From Deltaproteobacteria bacterium (GTDB lineage Bacteria; Desulfobacterota; Desulfobulbia; Desulfobulbales; Desulfurivibrionaceae), in the NCBI GenBank assembly GCA_021802775.1, contig JAJZRJ010000018.1, positions 1-52,162 on the forward strand: DNA of 52,162 nt, read 5' to 3'. Of the stretch, positions 44,544 to 52,162 are shown in pieces. The notes below the pieces were generated by a model, which had not been told where the DNA came from, made no database searches, and saw nothing but the letters and a program-made list of their open reading frames with translations. Within the stretch, counting starts at the first letter, position 1. The number at the start of each line of letters is the position of its first letter. A program made the translations under genes and the position numbers.

Positions 44544-45404
44544 ATGGCTGAGAAGCCCCGGCCCACCCCCAGCATCCCGCCCGACAAAGGCAGCCCTGCT
44601 GCCGGGCCTGCCGATACCGACTGGGGCGCGGATTGGGAATCCGCCTTCCAGGCCGAGGACGATGCCTTCTTCGCCCCGGCCGACGAAGAATTTTTCATCG
44701 AAGAAGAGCCGACCAAGGGGGCCAAACCGGCCGCTGCCGACGCCACCCTGGAAAAGGCCCTGGCCGGAGCCCAGGCCGGCGCTCCCCGCAAACCGCTGCT
44801 CCCCTCTTTCTCGCTGGCCCCTCTTTTCGGGCTCTTCGGCAAACTCGCCACCCTGCCCCTTCTGCTGCTGGCCCAACCGCGGGTCCTGTGGCAACGTTTC
44901 ACCGCCCTCCCGGTCCGCGGCCAGCTCATGGTCATCGGTCTGGCCTTGGCGGTACCACTTGCCACCACCGCCCTCTGGCTCATCCTGGCCCCGGGACCGG
45001 AGGCGGCCTCGACCGGCCCGCCCCCCTCGCCACCCCTTACTGAAGAGGCCAAGGCGATATTGGCCGAGGTGCCCGCCGTGCCGGAGAAGGTCCACAAAAA
45101 GCTCGCCTTGAACGACTTTTTCATTCCCGTACGGGATGACAAGGGCAGCGGCCCGCTGCTCTTCGTGCAGATCGACCTGACCCTGAACACCCTGCTCGGC
45201 GAGGAGGAGGAACTCCCGCCCGACAAGGAGGCCATGGCCCGGGACATCATCTATCAATTCTTCACCAACCACACCCTTGCCGAACTCCGCCGCTACCAGT
45301 TGGCACGGGGCGACCTCCAGCGGGATCTCCGCGCCTGGCTCGACAAACAATGGCCCGACGCGCCGGTCGAGTCCATCACCTTCACCCGCTATCAACTCGG
45401 CTGA
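44544..45404 (+). CDS. FliL-like single-pass membrane protein with long acidic N-terminus
   Basis: A 286-residue protein. The cytoplasmic N-terminus (~1-125) is acidic and Pro/Ala-rich, a membrane helix lies at ~131-155, and the periplasmic part ends with VQIDLTLNTLLG...DIIYQFFTNHTLAELRRYQ..LQRDLRAWLDKQWPDAPVESITFTRYQLG, which follows the FliL pattern (conserved arrangement up to the final F-T-x-x). The first FliL of the window is only 169 residues. It lies nine bases after cheY, so it may tune the motor or stator. The assignment is inference from topology and C-terminal pattern; there is no clear ribosome site. Confidence 0.6.
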   Translation: MAEKPRPTPSIPPDKGSPAAGPADTDWGADWESAFQAEDDAFFAPADEEFFIEEEPTKGAKPAAADATLEKALAGAQAGAPRKPLLPSFSLAPLFGLFGKLATLPLLLLAQPRVLWQRFTALPVRGQLMVIGLALAVPLATTALWLILAPGPEAASTGPPPSPPLTEEAKAILAEVPAVPEKVHKKLALNDFFIPVRDDKGSGPLLFVQIDLTLNTLLGEEEELPPDKEAMARDIIYQFFTNHTLAELRRYQLARGDLQRDLRAWLDKQWPDAPVESITFTRYQLG

Positions 45405-45562
45405 CCTCCGCTTTGCCCTTCTTTCGATATCTCCGTTTTTCATACAAATTTGTCTGGCAATAGAATATTTACGACACTTTTGTTACAAAATCCCCGGCCT
45501 TCTCCGCCCGTATAAAAACAATATTATTTTTAAATCAACATGATAGCATCATTTTCGCCGCT

Positions 45563-45578
45563 TGGCATACCTCTTGCT
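45563..45578 (+). promoter_or_regulatory. Sigma-54 (-24/-12) promoter of amtB-glnB
   Basis: TGGCAT, five bases, TTGCT: the RpoN core with the same 16-base spacing as the fliL promoter, 82 bases upstream of the amtB ATG. In a nitrogen cluster it should be activated by NtrC. Bases 45,430-45,550 upstream are AT-rich and could hold activator sites, but no clear NtrC palindrome was seen. Confidence 0.85.
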
Positions 45579-45659
45579 TTTTACCTGGCAGACGCACACG
45601 AATCCGGCCGGTTCGACAAGGTAGTTCCAACACGCAACCACTTCCACAAGGAACGAGGA

Positions 45660-46874
45660 ATGAACACCGGAGACATTTCGTTTATGCTGGTGGCCACTGC
45701 CCTGGTCATGCTGATGACCCCCGGGCTGGCCCTGTTTTACGGCGGCATGGTCCGTTCGAAGAATGTGCTCAGCACCATGCTGCAGAGTTTCGCCTGCCTG
45801 GGCATCGTCACCATTATCTGGGTGCTCTACGGCTATTCCCTGGCCTTTGGCCCCGACATGGGCGGCCTAATCGGCGGCCTCGACTGGGCCGGCCTCAATG
45901 GCGTCGGCCTCACCGCCGGGCCCTATTCGGCCACCATCCCCCATCTGCTCTTTGTCGCCTTTCAGTTGATGTTCGCCATCATCACTCCGGCGCTCATCAC
46001 CGGCACCTTTGCCGAGCGGGTCAAGTTCCCCGCCTTCCTCCTCTTCACCATCCTCTGGTGCACCCTGGTCTATCTGCCGGTCTGCCATTGGGTCTGGGGC
46101 GGCGGCTGGATCAGCAAGCACGGCGGTCTTGATTTTGCCGGCGGCACCGTCATCCACATCAACTCCGGCGCCGCGGCGCTGGTGGCGGCCCTGGTCTTTG
46201 GCAAACGCAAGGGGTGGGGCAAGGAGAACTTCCATCCGCACAACCTCGGCATGACCATGCTCGGTGCCGGGCTGCTCTGGTTCGGCTGGTTCGGCTTCAA
46301 TGCCGGTAGCGCCCTGGCAGCCAACGAGATCGCCACCAACGCCTTCTTCACCACCCACGTGGCCACGGCGGCCGCCCTGCTCTCCTGGCTCGTGGCCGAA
46401 TGGGTGATTCAGGGCAAGCCCACCACCCTGGGCGCGGCCTCCGGCGCCATCGCCGGCCTGGTCGCCATCACCCCGGGCGCCGGCTTTGTCAACACCACCG
46501 GCGCGATGATCATCGGCCTGGTGGCCGGCACCCTCTGCTATCTCGCGGTGCTGCTCAAAGGCAAGCTCGGCTATGACGACGCCCTCGACGTGGTCGGCGT
46601 GCACGGGGTAGGCGGCCTGTGGGGAGCGCTGGCCACCGGACTCTTTGCCACCACCCTGGTCAACCCCAATGGCAAGGATGGCCTTTTCTACGGCAACCCG
46701 CACCTCTTCACGGTCCAGGCCATGGATGCCTTCACCACCATCGGCTACTCGATGGTCGCCACCCTCATCATCCTCAAGGTAGTGGATGCCATAGTCGGCC
46801 TGCGGGTGACCACCGAGGACGAAGTCCAGGGCCTCGACCTCACCGAGCACAACGAGATCGGCTATTCACTGTAA
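45660..46874 (+). CDS. amtB: Ammonium transporter Amt
   Basis: A 404-residue Amt channel with about eleven membrane helices. The pore twin histidines lie in GGTVIHINSG and GVHGVGGLWG. ATG 45660 (MNTGDISFML) follows AAGGAACGAGGA; the frame is open further upstream but that part covers the sigma-54 promoter. No cleavable signal sequence is evident. It pairs with glnB, as is usual, 61 bases downstream. Confidence 0.95.
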   Translation: MNTGDISFMLVATALVMLMTPGLALFYGGMVRSKNVLSTMLQSFACLGIVTIIWVLYGYSLAFGPDMGGLIGGLDWAGLNGVGLTAGPYSATIPHLLFVAFQLMFAIITPALITGTFAERVKFPAFLLFTILWCTLVYLPVCHWVWGGGWISKHGGLDFAGGTVIHINSGAAALVAALVFGKRKGWGKENFHPHNLGMTMLGAGLLWFGWFGFNAGSALAANEIATNAFFTTHVATAAALLSWLVAEWVIQGKPTTLGAASGAIAGLVAITPGAGFVNTTGAMIIGLVAGTLCYLAVLLKGKLGYDDALDVVGVHGVGGLWGALATGLFATTLVNPNGKDGLFYGNPHLFTVQAMDAFTTIGYSMVATLIILKVVDAIVGLRVTTEDEVQGLDLTEHNEIGYSL

Positions 46875-46923
46875 CCGAGCGAACAACCAGGGCGGGAGGC
46901 GGCAGCGTCTCCCGATTCCGTAA

Positions 46924-47273
<350 letters not shown>

Positions 47274-47274
<1 letters not shown>

Positions 47275-49823
47275 TGGAGGTGGAACTGCGTGCCCGGCGC
47301 GATGCGCTGGAGTACCTGTGGCGCCGGGGGGCAGACGGTCGCGACCTGCTGCTCCAGCACTCGACGCTCATCGACAATGTTGTTGCCGAGGCATTCCGGG
47401 CATGTCCGGAAGCGCGGCAGGGAATGACTCTCACGGCCCTGGGTGGTTTTGGCCGGCGGGAGTTGTTTCCGTTTTCGGACATCGACCTCCTGCTGCTCCA
47501 CCACCACGAAGCGGAGGGAGGGCTTGAGGCGGCGACCGAGGCGATCTTCTATCCCCTGTGGGACGCGGGGCTGGAAATCGGGCATGGCGTTCGCACCGTG
47601 GCGGCTTCGCTGACCGCCGCGGAGGAAGATTTTTTTTTCCGGGTGGCGCTGCTCGACATCCGGTATATTGCCGGCGACCAGGCGCTCCTGGCGCAGCTGA
47701 CCGAAGAATACCGGCAGCGCTTTATTGAGGGACAACGCGGAGAATTTCTCCAGAAGATGATGCACTTCCGCACTGAACGCCATACCCGCTTCGGCAAGTA
47801 CAGCTACCAGCTGGAGCCGCAGATCAAGGAAAGCCCCGGCGGGTTCCGCGATATCCAGGCCATGCTGTGGACCGCCCACGTGGTCTTCGGCCTGCGGGAT
47901 TTTGCCGCCATCGCCGAGGCCGGCTTACTCAGCCCGGCCGAACGGCAGCGCTTCGAGGAGGCGTGGGAATTTCTCATCCGCATCCGCAACCGGCTGCACT
48001 ACGCCAGCGGCCGCAAAAACGATCAGCTTTTCTTCGAGCACCAGGAGGAGATCGCCCGGGCCCTGCGCTACCGGGACGACCGCGGCATTCTCGGGGTGGA
48101 GAGCTTCATGCGCGATCTCTACGGCCACATGAACGCGGTGGCCACCACCACCGATCTCTTCTTCGAACATGTCGCCGAGGCAGTCTACGCCCAGCCGAGC
48201 CGGGAGATGGAAAACACCCTGGAGCCCGGCATCACCGTACGCAGCGGCCGCGTGTATCTGACCGACCTCGAACTCCTCGAAAAACGCCCTCACCTGCTGA
48301 TGCGCCTCTTCGCCCAGGCAGCCAAAACCGGGCTGCCCCTTCACTACCGCACCAAAAAGCAGGTCAGCGAGCACCTCCATCTGGTGGACGACCGCCTCCG
48401 CCATTCGAAACGCATGGCCAAGGCCTTCCTCGAGGTCCTGCTGGAGGCCAAGGACCCGCTGGAGATCCTCGCCGCCCTGCTGGAAACCGGGCTGCTCGGC
48501 GCCTACCTGCCGGAGTTCGCGGCGATCCGCGCCCTGGCCCAGCACGATGTCTACCATGCCTACACCGTGGACCACCACTTGCTGCATACGGTGGCCGAGC
48601 TGCACCGCCTCCGCCGCCGGGAACCGGTCTTCATGCAGGTGAACTCGCCGCATGTCCTCTACCTCGCGGCCCTGCTCCACGACATCGGCAAGGGTCATCA
48701 GGAGGATCATGCGATACGCGGCGCGGAACTGGTGCGAGGGATTGCCAAACGCCTCAACCTCTCGAACCGCGACATCAGCTGTCTCGTCTTCCTGATCCAG
48801 CATCATCTTTTCCTGCCGATCACCGCGCTGCGCCGCGACCTGGACGATGAAACCCTCATCGCCCAGTGCGCCCGTCAGATCGCCGATCCGGACCGCCTGC
48901 ACATGCTCTATCTCCTCGCCCTGGCCGATGCTCACGCCACCGGCCCCACCGCCTGGAGCGAATGGAAAGGGGCCCTGCTCCACGAGCTCTATCTCAAGAT
49001 CTCCCACCTGCTCGAACGCAGCGACCTCGGCCAACCGGATACCGCCCAAGGGGTACGCTGGATGCGGGAGCAGGTCGAGCCGCTGCTCACCACCGCGGAG
49101 CAGATCGTGCTTGAGGCGCTGCCCGAGGAATATCTGCTCAGTTTCACGCCGGAGACCATCGCCCGCCACATCAAGCGGAGCGCCGAATTGACCAGCCGGG
49201 AGGTCATCGTCGATCCCGAGGATCAGGGCCTCACCTGGTCGGTGCTCATCATGGCGCCGGACTCCACCGGCTTACTCGCCAAGCTCTGCGGCACCATGGC
49301 CCTTCACAACCTGGAGGTGATTGCGGCCCAGATCTTCACCTGGGAGAACGGCATCGCGGTGGACGTGCTCAACGTCCGCTCCTGTCTGAACCTCGCCTAT
49401 GCCGAGCAGGACTGGCCGGCGCTCGCCCACGACCTCGGCCTGGCCATGGGCAACCGGCTGGGACTGGCCCACCGTCTGGCCGACAAGCAGCAGACCGCCC
49501 GTTCTATCGGCCAATCCCTCGGCCGCCGCCATGAGCCGCGGGTGCTTATCGACAACCACGCCTCCGGCGGCTATTCGATCATCGAGGTTTACGCCGCCGA
49601 GCAGCCGGGGCTGCTCTATCACATCACCCGGACGCTGGCGGATTTCGGCATCTCCATCTACCGGGCCAAGATCGGCAGCGAACGCGACCAGATCGTGGAC
49701 GTCTTCTACGTCCTCGGCCACGACCACGCCAAAATCACCGACCAGGGCCTGCAGGAGGAGATCACCAAGGCCCTGCTCCATGCGGCCGGAGCACCCGGCA
49801 AAGGAGGGCCGATCCTCTGCTGA
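47274..49823 (+). CDS. glnD: PII uridylyltransferase/uridylyl-removing enzyme GlnD
   Basis: An 849-residue GlnD: the nucleotidyltransferase motif GGFGRRELFPFSDIDLLLL (~58-75, metal Asp 69/71), an HD hydrolase domain (LLHDIGKGHQEDHAIRGAELV, ~467-487) and two C-terminal ACT domains (SVLIMAPDSTGLLAKLC and IEVYAAEQPGLLYHITRTLADFGI) that sense glutamine. It modifies the PII protein encoded directly upstream. Confidence 0.96.
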
Positions 49824-49946
49824 ACAAACCAGGAAACCCGCAGCGCCGCGCCGGAAAGGCCCGGAGGCTGAAAACAACCAACCCCGCGGCGCGGGGAACA
49901 TGAATCCAGTTTTTTCACCAAACCCCTTCCCAGGAGGAAACAGACA

Positions 49947-52052
49947 ATGAGCAAGATCAGCATCAGCGTGCCGGAGGTGTTCGGCACCAACGTGTTCAAC
50001 GACACGGTCATGAAGGAACGGCTGCCCAAGGAGATCTACAAGGCGCTGCGCAAGACCATCGAGCAGGGCTCCAAGCTCCAGCCCGAAGTGGCGGCGGTGG
50101 TGGCCAACGCCATGAAGGATTGGGCCATCGAGAAGGGCGCCAGCCATTACACCCACTGGTTCCAGCCATTGACCGGTGCCACTGCCGAGAAGCACGACTC
50201 CTTCATCGCCCCCATCAGCGGCGGCGGCGTCATCATGGAGTTCTCCGGCAAACAGCTCATTCAGGGCGAGCCGGATGCCTCTTCCTTCCCGAGCGGCGGC
50301 CTGCGCGCCACCTTCGAGGCCCGCGGCTACACCGCGTGGGACTGCACCTCCCCGGCCTTCCTCAAGGAAGACGCCATCGGCGACGTTACCCTCTGCATTC
50401 CTACCGCCTTCTGCTCCTACACCGGCGAGGCGCTGGACAAGAAGACCCCGCTCTTGCGCTCCATGGCCGAGGTTTCCAGGCAGGCCCTGCGCGTCTTGAA
50501 GGCCATGGGCAATACCACCGCCACCCGCGTTACCTCCACCGTCGGCGCCGAACAGGAGTACTTCCTGGTGGAGAAGGATTTCTACCTCGACCGCCTCGAC
50601 CTCATGACCTGCGGCCGCTCGCTGTTCGGCGCCCCGGCCCCCAAGGGCCAGGAGCTGGAGGACCAGTACTTCGGTGCCATCAAGGACCGGGTCGCCGCCT
50701 ACATGAAGGACCTCGACATCGAGCTCTGGAAGATGGGCATCACCTCCAAGACCAAGCACAACGAGGTGGCGCCGGCCCAGTTCGAGATGGCCCCGGTCTT
50801 CGAGACCACCAACATCGCCACCGACCACAACCAGCTGGTCATGGAGACCATGCAGAAGGTGGCGCTGCGCCACGACATGGTCTGCCTGCTGCACGAGAAG
50901 CCCTATGCCGGCGTCAACGGCTCGGGCAAGCACAACAACTGGTCGCTCTCCACCGACGACGGCGTCAACCTGCTTGATCCGGGCAACACCCCGGAGGACA
51001 ATGCCCAGTTCCTCGTCTTCCTCTGTGCGCTCCTGAAAGCGGTGGACACCCATGCCGACATCATGCGCGCCACCTGCGCCAGCTCGGGCAACGATCACCG
51101 CCTGGGCGCCAACGAGGCCCCGCCGGCGATCATCTCCGTCTTCCTCGGCCAGGAGCTTTACGACGTTCTCGTCGCGCTGGCCAAGGGCGAGAAGATCTGC
51201 AAGAAGGGCGCCTGCCAATCCCTCAAGATCGGCGTCGATTCGCTGCCCGAACTGCCGAAGGACAACACCGACCGGAACCGCACCTCGCCCTTTGCCTTCA
51301 CCGGCAACAAGTTCGAGTTCCGCATGTGCGGCTCCTCCCAGTCCATCGCCGGCCCCAACGTGGCGTTGAACACCATCGCCGCCGAGGCCCTGGACGAGAT
51401 CGCCACCCGCCTGGAGAAGGCCAAGGACGTCAACGCCGAGATCCAGGCGATCATCAAGGAGACCGTGGCCAAGCACGGCCGCATCGTCTTCAACGGCAAC
51501 AACTACTCGGCCGAATGGGCCAAGGAGGCGGAGAAACGCGGGCTGCCCAACAACCGCAACACCGTGGACGCCTTGAAGGCCCTCGTCACCCCGAAGGCGA
51601 CCAAGCTCTTTGCCAAGTACAACGTGCTCAGCAAGGAGGAACTCCACTCCCGCTACGACATCTACACCGAGCAGTACGCCAAGCACATCAACATCGAGGC
51701 CCTGACCGCGATCCAGATGACCCGGCGGGAGTACATCCCGGCGGTCATCAACTTCATGACCGACCTGGGCACCTCGGCCAACGCCGCCGGCAAGTACGGT
51801 ACGGTGCAGAAGGAGCTGCTGGCCCAGGTTTCGACCCTGCTCGGCAACGCCGCCAAGAAGGTGGCCAAGCTCGAGGACGAGGTCAAGAAGGCGCAGGCCA
51901 TCGACAAGGTGGAGAAGCAGGCCGCCGCGTATCGCGACAAGGTCTTCACCGCCATGGGCGAGCTGCGCAAGGAGATCGACGCGCTGGAGACCATCATGCC
52001 GCGCGACCTCTGGCCGGTACCGACCTACAGCGACCTGCTCTTCAAGCTGTAA
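49947..52052 (+). CDS. glnN: Type III glutamine synthetase GlnN
   Basis: A 701-residue glutamine synthetase of the long type III (GlnN) class. Seen: [82 protein letters not shown] and GSGKHNNWS. It makes glutamine from glutamate and ammonia. A good AGGAGG ribosome site precedes the ATG. The 123-base gap after glnD holds a small GC hairpin (49882-49896) but no clear promoter; it may be co-transcribed with glnD. Confidence 0.96.
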   Translation: MSKISISVPEVFGTNVFNDTVMKERLPKEIYKALRKTIEQGSKLQPEVAAVVANAMKDWAIEKGASHYTHWFQPLTGATAEKHDSFIAPISGGGVIMEFSGKQLIQGEPDASSFPSGGLRATFEARGYTAWDCTSPAFLKEDAIGDVTLCIPTAFCSYTGEALDKKTPLLRSMAEVSRQALRVLKAMGNTTATRVTSTVGAEQEYFLVEKDFYLDRLDLMTCGRSLFGAPAPKGQELEDQYFGAIKDRVAAYMKDLDIELWKMGITSKTKHNEVAPAQFEMAPVFETTNIATDHNQLVMETMQKVALRHDMVCLLHEKPYAGVNGSGKHNNWSLSTDDGVNLLDPGNTPEDNAQFLVFLCALLKAVDTHADIMRATCASSGNDHRLGANEAPPAIISVFLGQELYDVLVALAKGEKICKKGACQSLKIGVDSLPELPKDNTDRNRTSPFAFTGNKFEFRMCGSSQSIAGPNVALNTIAAEALDEIATRLEKAKDVNAEIQAIIKETVAKHGRIVFNGNNYSAEWAKEAEKRGLPNNRNTVDALKALVTPKATKLFAKYNVLSKEELHSRYDIYTEQYAKHINIEALTAIQMTRREYIPAVINFMTDLGTSANAAGKYGTVQKELLAQVSTLLGNAAKKVAKLEDEVKKAQAIDKVEKQAAAYRDKVFTAMGELRKEIDALETIMPRDLWPVPTYSDLLFKL

Positions 52053-52078
52053 AAACTTCCGGTTACAAGGAAGACCCC

Positions 52079-52113
52079 AAGGGGGGAGCCGGCAACGGCT
52101 CCCCCCTTTTCTT
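52079..52113 (+). terminator. Rho-independent terminator after glnN
   Basis: AAGGGGGGAGCCG and CGGCTCCCCCCTT form a perfect 13-bp stem around GCAA, followed by TTCTT. It lies 27 bases after the glnN stop. Confidence 0.92.
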
Positions 52114-52162
52114 ATGTGGCCATCTGTCAATACCGTTTATCAAAAGACCTTCTCTTAACTCT

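Noticed and set aside
49272..52130. Minus-strand frame of ~950 codons opposite glnD and glnN
   Set aside because: It overlaps two well-conserved genes and a terminator; the product is Gly/Val/Leu-rich with no domain.

Overview
The window looks like chromosomal DNA of a high-GC, Gram-negative, flagellated bacterium. Outer-membrane lipoproteins, Tat export, sigma-54 promoters, a polar-type flagellar set with FlhF/FlhG, a FabL-type enoyl reductase and a type III glutamine synthetase beside amtB/glnB/glnD together suggest a Desulfobacterota-like organism, perhaps near the Desulfobulbales. That placement is inference; there is no rRNA here. No tRNA, rRNA or CRISPR array was found.

Bases 1-16,100 form an accessory region. 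A radical-SAM gene runs in from the left edge and is followed by a decayed IS3-family transposase. Then comes a plus-strand defence-type gene train: SNF2 helicase, AlbA_2/Schlafen-type regulator or ATP-binding protein, DUF1186 protein, a HEPN-like/MinD-like/P-loop ATPase trio, and a type III-like restriction-modification set (Mod, a DUF1016 nuclease, Res). A minus-strand VapBC-type toxin-antitoxin pair closes the region. The island is visibly assembled from modules. A ~190-bp copy of the helicase gene's 3' end reappears directly after the AlbA_2 gene, a 41-bp gene-tail repeat flanks the DUF1186 gene, and the DNA-recognition part of Mod is AT-rich inside GC-rich flanks. The overlapping HEPN-like/MinD/ATPase trio embedded in the restriction operon is the best candidate for an undescribed system.

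Bases 16,000-33,000 are housekeeping. They hold tatBC, purA, a four-gene minus-strand cluster of FlgO-like and lipoprotein genes, rpoZ-dnaJ-moaC-dksA-galT plus a stand-alone receiver, a FolE2-family gene that has lost its catalytic motifs, glyS, maf-fabL, a DUF362 gene and aconitase. Intergenic repeats stand out: a REPIN-like pair overlapping the glyS stop codon, a structured element with two long hairpins at 30.7-30.9 kb, and a ~170-bp MITE-like element upstream of aconitase.

Bases 33,200-45,400 are a flagellar export/switch/regulation operon (fliL M N O P Q R, flhB A F G, fliA), probably driven by a canonical sigma-54 promoter with FleQ/FlrA-like boxes upstream. It is followed by cheY and a second FliL-like membrane protein. 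FlhB carries NPTR where NPTH is expected. Bases 45,500-52,113 are a nitrogen-control cluster (amtB, glnB, glnD, glnN) with a second canonical sigma-54 promoter in front of amtB and a strong terminator after glnN.
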